A program made the translations under genes and the position numbers. DNA of 64,000 bases, taken from the NCBI GenBank assembly GCA_963680875.1, contig OY804586.1:51184203-51248202 (forward strand), in the 5' to 3' direction. Shown here piece after piece: positions 35,601 to 50,155 of the stretch. Source of the stretch: Bathymodiolus brooksi (taxonomy: Eukaryota > Mollusca > Bivalvia > Mytilida > Modiolidae). The notes beneath the pieces are model-generated. The model ran no database searches, was not told the origin of the DNA, and saw nothing but the letters and a program-made list of their open reading frames with translations. How positions within the stretch are numbered: the stretch's first letter is position 1; the number at the start of each line of letters is the position of its first letter.

Positions 35601-38600
35601 ATGAAAAGGTGTAGTGGTGTTATAACTACATTGATATAGATTATTGTAGAGTATCAATGTAATGATAGAGTACAAGCTGTAACACGGATGTAGAGGTGTA
35701 TTGGTGTTATAACAACATTGATATAGATTATTGTAGAGTATCAATGTAATGATAGAGTACAAGCTGTAACAAGGATGTAGTGGTGCAGTGATGTTATTAC
35801 AACATTGATATAGATTATTGTAGAGTATCAATGTAATGATAGAGTACAAGTTGTAACAAGGATGAAAAGGTGTAGTGGTGCTATAACTACATTGATATAG
35901 ATTATTGTAGAGTATCAATGTAATGATAGAGTACAAGCTGTAACAAGGATGTAGTGGTGTAGTGGTGTTATAACAACATTGATATAGATTATTGTAGAGT
36001 ATCAATGTAATGATAGAGTACAAGCTGTAACAAGGATGTAGTGGTGTAGTGGTGTTATAACAACATTGATATAGATTATTGTAGAGTATCAATGTATTGA
36101 TAGAGTACAAGCTGTAACAAGGATGTAGAGGTGTAGTGGTGTTATACAAACATTGATATAGATTATTGTAGAGTATCAAAGTAACGATAGAGTACAAGCT
36201 GTAACAAGGATGTAGTGATGTAGTGATGTTATTATAACATTGATATAGATTATTGTAGAGTATCAATGTGATGATAGAGTACAAGCTGTAACAAGGATGT
36301 AGAGGCGTAGTGGTGCTATAACAACATTGATATAAATTATTGTAGAGTATCAATGTAATGATAGAGTACAAGCTGTAACAAGGAAGTAGTGGTGTAGTGA
36401 TGTTATAACAACATTGATATATATTATTGTAGAGTATCAATGTAATGATAGAGTACAAGCTGTAACAAGGATGTAGTGGTGTAGTGGTGTTATAACAACA
36501 TTGATATAGATTATTGTAGAGTATCAATGTAATAATAGAGTACAAGCTGCAACAAGGATGTAGTGGTGTAGTGGTGTTATAACTACATTGATATAGATTA
36601 TTGTAGAGTATCAATGTAATGATAGAGTACAAGCTGTAACAAGGATGTAGTGGTGTAGTGGTGTTATAACTACATTGATATATATTATTGTAGAGTATCA
36701 ATGTAATGATAGAGTACAAGCTGTAACAAGGATGTAGAAGTGTAGTGGTGTTATAACAACATTGATATATATTATTGTAGAGTATCAATGTAATGATAGA
36801 GTACAAGCTGTAACAAGGATGTAGAGGTGTAGTGGTGTTATAACTACATTGATATATATTATTGTAGAGTATCAATGTAATGATAGAGTACAAGCTGTAA
36901 CAAGGATGTAGAGGTGTAGTGGTGGTATAACTACATTGATATAGATTATTGTAGAGTATCAATGTAATAATAGAGTACAAGCTGTAACAAGGATATAGTG
37001 GTGTAGTGATGTTATTACAACATTGATATAGATTTTTGTAGAGTATCAATGTGATGATAGAGTACAAGCTGTAACAAGGATGTAGTGGTGCAGTGATGTT
37101 ATAACAACATTGATATAGATTATTGTAGAGTATCAATGTAATGATAGAGTACAAGTTGTAACAAGGATGAAAAGGTGTAGTGGTGCTATAACTACATTGA
37201 TATAGATTATTGTAGAGTATCAATGTAATGATAGAGTACAAGCTGTAACAAGGATGTAGTGGTGTAGTGGTGTTATAACAACATTGATATAGATTATTGT
37301 AGAGTATCAATGTAATGATAGAGTACAAGCTGTAACAAGGATGTAGTGGTGTAGTGGTGTTATAACAACATTGATATAGATTATTGTAGAGTATCAATGT
37401 AATGATAGAGTACAATCTGTAACAAGGATGTAGAGGTGTAGTGGTGTTATACAAACATTGATATAAATTATTGTAGAGTATCAATGTAATGATAGAGTAC
37501 AAGCTGTAACAAGGATGTAGTGATGTAGTGATGTTATTACAACATTGATATAGATTATTGTTGAGTATCAATGTAATGATAGAGTACAAGCTGTAACAAG
37601 GATGTAGTGATGTAGTGATGTTATTATAACATTGATATAGATTATTGTAGAGTATCAATGTGTTGATAGAGTACAAGCTGTAACAAGGATGTAGAGGCGT
37701 AGTGGTGCTATAACAACATTGATATAAATTATTGTAGAGTATCAATGTAATGATAGAGTACAAGCTGTAACAAGGAAGTAGTGGTGTAGTGATGTTATAA
37801 CAACATTGAAATATATTATTGTAGAGTATCAATGTAATGATAGAGTACAAGCTGTAACAAGGATGTATAGATGTAGTGGTGTTATAACTACATTGATATA
37901 TATTATTGTAGAGTATCAATGTAATGATAGAGTACAAGCTGTAACAAGGATGTAGAGGTGTAGTGGTGTTATAACAACATTGATATAGATTATTGTAGAG
38001 TATCAATGTAATTATAGAGTACAAGCTGTAACAAGGATGTAGTGGTGTAGTGGTGTTATAACTACATTGATATAGATTATTGTAGAGTATCAATGTAATG
38101 ATAGAGTACAAGCTGTAACAAGGATGTAGAAGTGTAGTGGTGTTATAACAACATTGATATATATTATTGTAGAGTATCAATGTAATGATAGAGTACAAGC
38201 TGTAACAAGGATGTAGAGGTGTAGTGGTGTAATAACTACATTGATATATATTATTGTAGAGTATCAATGTAATGATAGAGTACAAGCTGTAACAAGGATG
38301 TAGAGGTGTAGTGGTGGTATAACTACATTGATATAGATTATTGTAGAGTATCAATGTAATGATAGAGTACAAGCTGTAACCAGGATGTAGAGGTGTAGTG
38401 GTGGTATAACTACATTGATATATATTATTGTAGAGTATCAATGTAATGATAGAGTACAAGCTGTAACAAGGATGTAGTGATGTAGTGGTGTTATAACTAC
38501 ATTGATATAGATTATTGTAGAGTATCAATGTAATGATAGAGTACAAGCTGTAACAAGGATGTAGAGGTGTAGTGGTGTTATAACTACACTGATATAGATT

Positions 38601-39068
38601 ATTGTAGAGTATCAATGTAATGATAGAGTACAAGCTGTAACAAGGATGTAGTGGTGTAGTGGTGTTATAACTACATTGATATATATTATTGTAGAGTATC
38701 AATGTAATGATAGAGTACATGCTGTAACAAGGATGTAGAGGTGTAGTGGTGTTATAACAACATTGATATAGATTATTGTAGAGTATCAATGTAATGATAG
38801 AGTACAAGCTGTAACAAGGATGAAAAGGTGTAGTGGTGTTATAACTACATTGATATAGATTATTGTAGAGTATCAATGTAATGATAGAGTACAAGCTGTA
38901 ACACGGATGTAGAGGTGTATTGGTGTTATAACAACATTGATATAGATTATTGTAGAGTATCAATGTAATGATAGAGTACAAGCTGTAACAAGGATGTAGT
39001 GGTGCAGTGATGTTATTACAACATTGATATAGATTATTGTAGAGTATCAATGTAATGATAGAGTACAA
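32631..39068. repeat. Higher-order repeat: two tandem 3,219-bp (37-mer) units
   Basis: Units 32,631-35,849 and 35,850-39,068 match at a shift of 3,219 bp (37 x 87). Rare markers recur at this spacing: 'agtaacg' at 32,961 and 36,180; 'agattttt' at 33,811 and 37,030; 'gatgtatagatg' at 34,643 and 37,862; 'gtacatgctg' near 35,497 and 38,716. I found no difference at the sites I compared. The right flank (39,069 to about 40,025) matches 31,674-32,630 at a shift of 7,395 bp (85 x 87). The stretch about 30,050-31,670 matches the end of the unit at a shift of 4,176 bp (48 x 87) with a few differences. Confidence 0.9.
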
Positions 39069-42000
39069 GCTGTAACAAGGATGTAGTGGTGTAGTGGTGC
39101 TATAACTACATTGATATATATTATTGTAGAGTATCAATGTAATGATAGAGTACAAGCTGTAACAAGGATGTAGAGGTGTAGTGGTGTTATAACAACATTG
39201 ATATAGATTATTGTAGAGTATCAATGTAATGATAGAGTACAAGCTGTAACAAGGATGTAGAGGTGTATTGGTGTTATAACAACATTGATATAGATTATTG
39301 TAGAGTATCAATGTAATAATAGAGTACAAGCTGTAACAAGGATGTAGTGGTGCAGTGATGTTATTACACCATTGATTTAGATTATTGTAGAGTATCAATG
39401 TAATGATAGAGTACAAGCTGTAACAAGGCTGTAGTGATGAAGTGATGTTATTACAACATTGATATAGATTATTGTAGAGTATCAATGTAATAATAGAGTA
39501 CAAGCTGTAACAAGGATGTAGTGGTGCAGTGATGTTATTACACCATTGATATAGATTATTGTAGAGTATCAATGTAATGATAGAGTACAAGCTGTAACAA
39601 GGATGTAGTGGTGCAGTGATGTTATTACAACATTGATATATATTATTGTAGAGTATCAATGTAATAATAGAGTACAAGCTGTAACAAGGATGTAGTGGTG
39701 TAGTGGTGTTATAACTACATTGATATAGATTATTGTAGAGTATCAATGTAATGATAGAGTACAAGCTGTAACAAGGATGTAGTGGTGCAGTGATGTTATT
39801 ACAACATTGATATAGATTATTGTAGAGTATCAATGTAATAATAGAGTACAAGCTGTAACAAGGATATAGTGGTGTAGTGGTGTTATAACAACATTGATAT
39901 AGATTATTGTAGAGTATCAATGTAATGATAGAGTACAAGCTGTAACAAGGATGTAGTGGTGCAGTGATGTTATTACAACATTGATATAGATTATTGTAGA
40001 GTATCAATGTAATAATAGAGTACAAGCTGTAACAAGGATGTAGTGGTGCATTGATGTTATTACACCATTGTTATAGATTATTGTAGAGTATCAATGTAAT
40101 GATAGAGTACAAGCTGTAACAAGGATGTAGTGGTGCAGTGAAGTTATTACAACATTGATATAGATTATCGTAGAGTATCAATGTAATAATAGAGTGCAAG
40201 CTGTAACAAGGATGTAGTGGTGTAGTGATGTTATTACAACATTGATATAGATTATTGTAGAGTATCAATGTGATGATAGAGTACAAGCTGTAACAAAGAT
40301 GTAGTGGTGCAGTGATGTTATAACAACATTGATATAGATTATTGTAGAGTATCAATGTAATGATAGAGTACAAGTTGTAACAAGGATGAAAAGGTGTAGT
40401 GGTGCTATAACTACATTGATATAGATTATTGTAGAGTATCAATGTAATGATAGAGTACAAGCTGTAACAAGGATGTAGAGGCGTAGTGGTGCTATAACAA
40501 CATTGATATAAATTATTGTAGAGTATCAATGTAATGATAGAGTACAAGCTGTAACAAGGAAGTAGTGGTGTAGTGATGTTATAACAACATTGATATATAT
40601 TATTGTAGAGTATCAATGTAATGATAGAGTACAAGCTGTAACAAGGATGTAGTGGTGTAGTGGTGTTATAACAACATTGATATAGATTATTGTAGAGTAT
40701 CAATGTAATAATAGAGTACAAGCTGCAACAAGGATGTAGTGGTGTAGTGGTGTTATAACTACATTGATATAGATTATTGTAGAGTATCAATGTAATGATA
40801 GAGTACAAGCTGTAACAAGGATGTAGTGGTGTAGTGGTGTTATAACTACATTGATATATATTATTGTAGAGTATCAATGTAATGATAGAGTACAAGCTGT
40901 AACAAGGATGTAGAAGTGTAGTGGTGTTATAACAACATTGATATATATTATTGTAGAGTATCAATGTAATGATAGAGTACAAGCTGTAACAAGGATGTAG
41001 AGGTGTAGTGGTGTTATAACTACATTGATATATATTATTGTAGAGTATCAATGTAATGATAGAGTACAAGCTGTAACAAGGATGTAGAGGTGTAGTGGTG
41101 GTATAACTACATTGATATAGATTATTGTAGAGTATCAATGTAATGATAGAGTACAAGCTGTAACAAGGATGTAGAGGTGTAGTGGTGGTATAACTACATT
41201 GATATATATTATTGTAGAGTATCAATGTAATGATAGAGTACAAGCTGTAACAAGGATGTAGTGATGTAGTGGTGTTATAACTACATTGATATAGATTATT
41301 GTAGAGTATCAATGTAATGATAGCGTACAAGCTGTAACAAGGATGTAGAGGTGTAGTGGTGTTATAACTACATTGATATACATTATTGTAGAGTATCAAT
41401 GTAATGATAGAGTACAAGCTGTAACAAGGATGTAGTGGTGCAGTGATGTTATTACAACATTGATATAGATTATTGTAGAGTATCAATGTAATAATAGAGT
41501 ACAAGCTGTAACAAGGATGTAGTGGTGTAGTGGTGTTATAACTACATTGATATATATTATTGTAGAGTATCAATTTAATGATAGAGTACAAGCTGTAACA
41601 AGGATGTAGAGGTGTAGTGGTGTTATAACTACATTGATATAGATTATTGTAGAGTATCAATGTAATGATAGAGTACAAGCTGTAACAAGGATGAAAAGGT
41701 GTAGTGGTGTTATAACTACATTGATATAGATTATTGTAGAGTATCAATGTAATAATAGAGTACAAGCTGTAACAAGGATGTAGTGGTGTAGTGGTGTTAT
41801 AACAACATTGATATATATTATTGTAGAGTATCAATGTAATAATAGAGTACAAGCTGTAACAAGGATGTAGTGGTGCATTGATGTTATTACACCATTGTTA
41901 TAGATTATTGTAGAGTATCAATGTAATGATAGAGTACAAGCTGTAACAAGGATGTAGTGGTGCAGTGATGTTATTACAACATTGATATAGATTATCGTAG

Positions 42001-44876
42001 AGTATCAATGTAATAATAGAGTGCAAGCTGTAACAAGGATGTAGTGGTGTAGTGATGTTATTACAACATTGATATAGATTATTGTAGAGTATCAATGTGA
42101 TGATAGAGTACAAGCTGTAACAAGGATGTAGTGGTGCAGTGATGTTATAACAACATTGATATAGATTATTGTAGAGTATCAATGTAATGATAGAGTACAA
42201 GTTGTAACAAGGATGAAAAGGTGTAGTGGTGCTATAACTACATTGATATAGATTATTGTAGAGTATCAATGTAATGATAGAGTACAAGCTGTAACAAGGA
42301 TGTAGTGGTGTAGTGGTGTTATAACAACATTGATATAGATTATTGTAGAGTATCAATGTAATGATAGAGTACAAGCTGTAACAAGGATGTAGAGGTGTAG
42401 TGGTGTTATACAAACATTGATATAGATTATTGTAGAGTATCAATGTAATGATAGAGTACAAGCTGTAACAAGGATGTAGTGATGTAGGGATGTTATTACA
42501 ACATTGATATAGATTATTGTAGAGTATCAATGTAATGATAGAGGACAAGCTGTAACAAGGATGTAGTGATGTAGTGATGTTATTATAACATTGATATAGA
42601 TTATTGTAGAGTATCAATGTAATGATAGAGTACAAGCTGTAACAAGGATGTAGTGATGTAGTGGTGTTATAACTTCATTGATATAGATTATTGTAGAGTA
42701 TCAATGTAATGATAGCGTACAAGCTGTAACAAGGATGTAGAGGTGTAGTGGTGGTATAACTACATTGATATAGATTATTGTAGAGTATCAATGTAATGAT
42801 AGAGTACAAGCTGTAACAAGGATGTAGTGATGTAGTGGTGTTATAACTACATTGATATAGATTATTGTAGAGTATCAATGTAATGATAGCGTACAAGCTG
42901 TAACAAGGATGTAGAGGTGTAGTGGTGTTATAACTACATTGATATACATTATTGTAGAGTATCAATGTAATGATAGAGTACAAGCTGTAACAAGGATGTA
43001 GTGGTGTAGTGGTGTTATAACAACATTGATATAGATTATTATAGAGTATCAATGTAATGATAGAGTACAAGCTGTAACAAGGATGTAGAGGTGTAGTGGT
43101 GTTATAACAACATTGATATAGATTATTGTAGAGTATCAATGTAATGATAGAGTACAAGCTGTAACAAGGATGTAGTGGTGTAGTGGTGTTATAACTACAT
43201 TGATATATATTATTGTAGAGTATCAATTTAATGATAGAGTACAAGCTGTAACAAGGATGTAGAGGTGTAGTGGTGTTATAACTACATTGATATAGATTAT
43301 TGTAGAGTATCAATGTAATGATAGAGTACAAGCTGTAACAAGGATGAAAAGGTGTAGTGGTGTTATAACTACATTGATATAGATTATTGTAGAGTATCAA
43401 TGTAATAATAGAGTACAAGCTGTAACAAGGATGTAGTGGTGTAGTGGTGTTATAACAACATTGATATAGATTATTGTAGAGTATCAATGTAATGATAGAG
43501 TACAAGCTGTAACAAGGATGTAGAGGTGTAGTGGTGTTATAACAACATTGATATATATTATTGTAGAGTATCAATGTAATGATAGAGTACAAGCTGTAAC
43601 AAGGATGTAGAAGTGTAGTGGTGTTATAACAACATTGATATAGATTATTGTAGAGTATCAATGTAATGATAGAGTACAAGCTGTAACAAGGATGTAGTGA
43701 TGTAGTGATGTTATTACAACATTGATATAAATTATTGTAGAGTATCAATGTAATGATAGAGTACAAGCTGTAACAAGGATGTAGAGGTGTAGTGGTGTTA
43801 TAACAACATTGATATAGATTATTGTAGAGTATCTATGTAATGATAGAGTACAAGTTGTAACAAGAATGAAAAGGTGTAGTGGTGTTATAACAACATTGAT
43901 ATAGATTATTGTAGAGTATCAATGTAATGATAGAGTACAAGCTGTAACAAGGATGTAGAGGTGTAGTGGTGTTATAACAACATTGATATAGATTATTGTA
44001 GAGTATCAATGTAATGATAGAGTACAAGCTGTAACAAGGATGTAGAGGTGTAGTGGTGTTATAACAACATTGATATAGATTATTGTAGAGTATCAATGTA
44101 CTGATAGAGTACAAGCTGTAACAAGGATGTAGTGATGTAGTGATGTTATTACAACATTGATATAGATTATTGTAGAGTATCAATGTAATGATAGAGTACA
44201 AGCTGTAACAAGGATGTAGTGATGTAGTGATGTTATTACAACATTGATATAGATTATTGTAGAGTATCAATGTGATGATAGAGTACAAGCTGTAACAAGG
44301 ATGTAGAGGCGTAGTGGTGCTATAACAACATTGATATAGATTATTGTAGAGTATCAATGTAATGATAGAGTACAAGCTGTAACAAGGAAGTAGTGGTGTA
44401 GTGGTGTAATAACAACATTGATATATATTATTGTAGAGTATCAATGTAATGATAGAGTACAAGCTGTAACAAGGATGTAGAGGTGTAGTGGTGTTATAAC
44501 TACATTGATATATATTATTGTAGAGTATCAATGTAATGATAGAGTACAAGCTGTAACAAGGATGTAGAGGTGTAGTGGTGTTATAACAACATTGATATAT
44601 ATTATTGTAGAGTATCAATGTAATGATAGAGTACAAGCTGTAACAAGGATGTAGAAGTGTAGTGGTGTTATAACAACATTGATATAGATTATTGTAGAGT
44701 ATCAATGTAATGATAGAGTACAAGCTGTAACAAGGATGTAGTGATGTAGTGATGTTATTACAACATTGATATAAATTATTGTAGAGTATCAATGTAATGA
44801 TAGAGTACAAGCTGTAACAAGGATGTAGAGGTGTAGTGGTGTTATAACAACATTGATATAGATTATTGTAGAGTAT

Positions 44877-47800
44877 CTATGTAATGATAGAGTACAAGTT
44901 GTAACAAGAATGAAAAGGTGTAGTGGTGTTATAACTACATTGATATAGATTATTGTAGAGTATCAATGTAATGATAGAGTACAAGCTGTAACAAGGCTGT
45001 AGAGGTGTAGTGGTGTTATAACAACATTGATATAGATTATTGTAGAGTATCAATGTAATGATAGAGTACAAGCTGTAACAAGGATGTAGAGGTGTAGTGG
45101 TGTTATAACAACATTGATATAGATTATTGTAGAGTATCAATGTAATGATAGAGTACAAGCTGTAACAAGGATGTAGAGGTGTAGTGGTGTTATAACAACA
45201 TTGATATAGATTATTGTAGAGTATCAATGTACTGATAGAGTACAAGCTGTAACAAGGATGTAGTGATGTAGTGATGTTATTACAACATTGATATAGATTA
45301 TTGTAGAGTATCAATGTAATGATAGAGTACAAGCTGTAACAAGGATGTAGTGATGTAGTGATGTTATTACAACATTGATATAGATTATTGTAGAGTATCA
45401 ATGTGATGATAGAGTACAAGCTGTAACAAGGATGTAGAGGCGTAGTGGTGCTATAACAACATTGATATAGATTATTGTAGAGTATCAATGTAATGATAGA
45501 GTACAAGCTGTAACAAGGAAGTAGTGGTGTAGTGGTGTAATAACAACATTGATATATATTATTGTAGAGTATCAATGTAATGATAGAGTACAAGCTGTAA
45601 CAAGGATGTAGAGGTGTAGTGGTGTTATAACTACATTGATATATATTATTGTAGAGTATCAATGTAATGATAGAGTACAAGCTGTAACAAGGATGTAGAG
45701 GTGTAGTGGTGGTATAACTACATTGATATAGATTATTGTAGAGTATCAATGTAATGATAGAGTACAAGCTGTAACAAGGATGTAGAGGTGTAGTGGTGCT
45801 ATAACTACATTGATATATATTATTGTAGAGTATCAATGTAATGATAGAGTACAAGCTGTAACAAGGATGTAGAGGTGTAGTGGTGTTATAACTACATTGA
45901 TATATATTATTGTAGAGTATCAATGTAATGATAGAGTACAAGCTGTAACAAGGATGTAGAGGTGTAGTGGTGGTATAACTACATTGATATATATTATTGT
46001 AGAGTATCAATGTAATGATAGAGTACAAGCTGTAACAAGGATGTAGCGATGTAGTGGTGTTATAACTACATTTATATAGATTATTGTAGAATATCAATGT
46101 AATGATAAAGTACAAGCTGTAACAAGGATGTAGAGGTGTAGTGGTGTTATAACTACATTGATATACATTATTGTAGAGTATCAATGTAATGATAGAGTAC
46201 AAGCTGTAACAAGGATGTAGTGGTGTAGTGGTGTTATAACTACATTGATATATATTATTGTAGAGTATCAATGTAATGATAGAGTACAAGCTGTAACAAG
46301 GATGTAGAGGTGTAGTGGTGTTATAACAACATTGATATAGATTATTGTAGAGTATCAATGTAATGATAGAGTACAAGTTGTAACAAGGATGAAAAGGTGT
46401 AGTGGTGTTATAACTACATTGATATAGATTATTGTAGAGTATCAATGTAATGATAGAGTACAAGCTGTAACAAGGATGTAGTGGTGTAGTGGTGTTATAA
46501 CAACATTGATATAGATTATTGTAGAGTATCAATGTAATGATAGAGTACAAGCTGTAACAAGGATGTAGAGGTGTAGTGGTGTTATAACAACATTGATATA
46601 GATTATTGTAGAGTATCAATGTAATGATAGAGTACAAGCTGTAACAAGGATGTAGTGATGTAGTGATGTCATTACAACATTGATATAGATTATTGTAGAG
46701 TATCAATGTAATGATAGAGTACAAGCTGTAACAAGGATGTAGAGATGTAGTGGTGTTATAACAACATTGATATAGATTATTGTAGAGTATCAATGTGATG
46801 ATAGAGTACAAGCTGTAACAAGGATGTAGAGGCGTAGTGGTGCTATAACAACATTGATATAGATTATTGTAGAGTATCAATGTAATGATAGAGTACAAGC
46901 TGTAACAAGGAAGTAGTGGTGTAGTGATGTTATAACAACATTGATATATATTATTGTAGAGTATCAATGTAATGATAGATTACAAGCTGTAACAAGGATG
47001 TAGTGGTGTAGTGGTGTTATAACAACATTGATATAGATTATTGTAGAGTATCAATGTAATGATAGAGTACAAGCTGTAACAAGGATGTAGTGGTGTAGTG
47101 GTGTAATAACAACATTGATATACATTATTGTAGAGTATCAATGTAATGATATAGTACAAGCTGTAACAAGGATGTAGAGGTGTAGTGATGTTATAACCAC
47201 ATTGATATAGATTATTGTAGAGTATCAATGTAATGATAGAGTACAAGCTGTAACAAGGATGTAGAGGTGTAGTGATGTTATTACAACATTGATATAGATT
47301 ATTGTAGAGTATCAATGTAATGATAGAGTACAAGCTGTAACAAGGATGTAGTGATGTAGTGATGTTATTACAACATTGATATAAATTATTGTAGAGTATC
47401 AATGTAATGATAGAGTACAAGCTGTAACAAGGATGTAGAGGTGTAGTGGTGTTATAACAACATTGATATAGATTATTGTAGAGTATCTATGTAATGATAG
47501 AGTACAAGTTGTAACAAGGATGAAAAGGTGTAGTGGTGTTATAACTACATTGATATAGATTATTGTAGAGTATCAATGTAATGATAGAGTACAAGCTGTA
47601 ACAAGGCTGTAGAGGTGTAGTGGTGTTATAACAACATTGATATAGATTATTGTAGAGTATCAATGTAATGATAGAGTACAAGCTGAAACAAGGATGTAGA
47701 GGTGTAGTGGTGTTATAACAACATTGATATAGATTATTGTAGAGTATCAATGTAATGATAGAGTACAAGCTGTAACAAGGATGTAGAGGTGTAGTGGTGT

Positions 47801-49590
47801 TATAACAACATTGATATAGATTATTGTAGAGTATCAATGTACTGATAGAGTACAAGCTGTAACAAGGATGTAGTGATGTAGTGATGTTATTACAACATTG
47901 ATATAGATTATTGTAGAGTATCAATGTAATGATAGAGTACAAGCTGTAACAAGGATGTAGTGATGTAGTGATGTTATTACAACATTGATATAGATTATTG
48001 TAGAGTATCAATGTGATGATAGAGTACAAGCTGTAACAAGGATGTAGAGGCGTAGTGGTGCTATAACAACATTGATATAGATTATTGTAGAGTATCAATG
48101 TAATGATAGAGTACAAGCTGTAACAAGGAAGTAGTGGTGTAGTGGTGTAATAACAACATTGATATATATTATTGTAGAGTATCAATGTAATGATAGAGTA
48201 CAAGCTGTAACAAGGATGTAGAGGTGTAGTGGTGTTATAACTACATTGATATATATTATTGTAGAGTATCAATGTAATGATAGAGTACAAGCTGTAACAA
48301 GGATGTAGAGGTGTAGTGGTGGTATAACTACATTGATATAGATTATTGTAGAGTATCAATGTAATGATAGAGTACAAGCTGTAACAAGGATGTAGAGGTG
48401 TAGTGGTGCTATAACTACATTGATATATATTATTGTAGAGTATCAATGTAATGATAGAGTACAAGCTGTAACAAGGATGTAGAGGTGTAGTGGTGTTATA
48501 ACTACATTGATATATATTATTGTAGAGTATCAATGTAATGATAGAGTACAAGCTGTAACAAGGATGTAGAGGTGTAGTGGTGGTATAACTACATTGATAT
48601 ATATTATTGTAGAGTATCAATGTAATGATAGAGTACAAGCTGTAACAAGGATGTAGCGATGTAGTGGTGTTATAACTACATTTATATAGATTATTGTAGA
48701 ATATCAATGTAATGATAAAGTACAAGCTGTAACAAGGATGTAGAGGTGTAGTGGTGTTATAACTACATTGATATACATTATTGTAGAGTATCAATGTAAT
48801 GATAGAGTACAAGCTGTAACAAGGATGTAGTGGTGTAGTGGTGTTATAACTACATTGATATATATTATTGTAGAGTATCAATGTAATGATAGAGTACAAG
48901 CTGTAACAAGGATGTAGAGGTGTAGTGGTGTTATAACAACATTGATATAGATTATTGTAGAGTATCAATGTAATGATAGAGTACAAGTTGTAACAAGGAT
49001 GAAAAGGTGTAGTGGTGTTATAACTACATTGATATAGATTATTGTAGAGTATCAATGTAATGATAGAGTACAAGCTGTAACAAGGATGTAGTGGTGTAGT
49101 GGTGTTATAACAACATTGATATAGATTATTGTAGAGTATCAATGTAATGATAGAGTACAAGCTGTAACAAGGATGTAGAGGTGTAGTGGTGTTATAGCAA
49201 CATTGATATAGATTATTGTAGAGTATCAATGTAATGATAGAGTACAAGCTGTAACAAGGATGTAGTGATGTAGTGATGTCATTACAACATTGATATAGAT
49301 TATTGTAGAGTATCAATGTAATGATAGAGTACAAGCTGTAACAAGGATGTAGAGATGTAGTGGTGTTATAACAACATTGATATAGATTATTGTAGAGTAT
49401 CAATGTGATGATAGAGTACAAGCTGTAACAAGGATGTAGAGGCGTAGTGGTGCTATAACAACATTGATATAGATTATTGTAGAGTATCAATGTAATGATA
49501 GAGTACAAGCTGTAACAAGGAAGTAGTGGTGTAGTGATGTTATAACAACATTGATATATATTATTGTAGAGTATCAATGTAATGATAGAT
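44877..49590. repeat. Higher-order duplication with 2,610-bp (30-mer) period
   Basis: About 44,877-46,980 recurs at 47,487-49,590, shifted by 2,610 bp. The distinctive 'acatttatata' with 'agaatatcaatg' unit lies at 46,068 and 48,678. Only isolated differences are visible, such as 'agctgaaaca' near 47,681 and 'gttatagcaac' near 49,196. The region just left (from about 43,833) is an older, shorter partial copy, shifted by 12-13 monomers. Confidence 0.9.
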
Positions 49591-49812
49591 TACAAGCTGT
49601 AACAAGGATGTAGTGGTGTAGTGGTGTAATAACAACATTGATATACATTATTGTAGAGTATCAATGTAATGATATAGTACAAGCTGTAACAAGGATGTAG
49701 AGGTGTAGTGGTGTAATAACTACATTGATATATATTATTGTAGAGTATCAATGTAATGATAGAGTACAAGCTGTAACAAGGATGTAGAGGTGTAGTGGTG
49801 GTATAACTACAT

Positions 49813-49826
49813 TGATATAAATATTG
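49813..49826. repeat. Single-base deletion in a satellite monomer
   Basis: 'gatataaatattg' here replaces 'gatataaattattg', giving an 86-bp unit. It explains why the spacing of the 'acatttatata' marker between 48,678 and 52,679 is 4,001, one less than 46 x 87. It is the only length change I detected between about 15.8 kb and the right edge. Confidence 0.8.
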
Positions 49827-50155
49827 TAGAGTATCAATGTAATGATAGAGTACAAGCTGTAACAAGGATGTAGAGGTGTAGTGATGTTATTACAACATTG
49901 ATATAGATTATTGTAGAGTATCAATGTAATGATAGAGTACAAGCTGTAACAAGGATGTAGAGGTGTAGTGGAGTTATAACTACATTGATATACATTATTG
50001 TAGAGTATCAATGTAATGATAGAGTACAAGCTGTAACAAGGATGTAGTGGTGTAGTGATGTTATTACAACATTGATATAGATTATTGTAGAGTATCAATG
50101 TAATGATAGAGTACAAGCTGTAACAAGGATGTAGAGGTGTAGTGGTGTAATAACA

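Noticed and set aside
21885..40025. A 6,046-residue minus-strand reading frame, and similar frames of 90 to 4,263 residues across 9.5-64 kb
   Set aside because: They are translations of the 87-bp satellite. They begin at TTG, are broken by many stops and indels, vary at amino-acid-changing sites, and have no promoter, intron or domain evidence.
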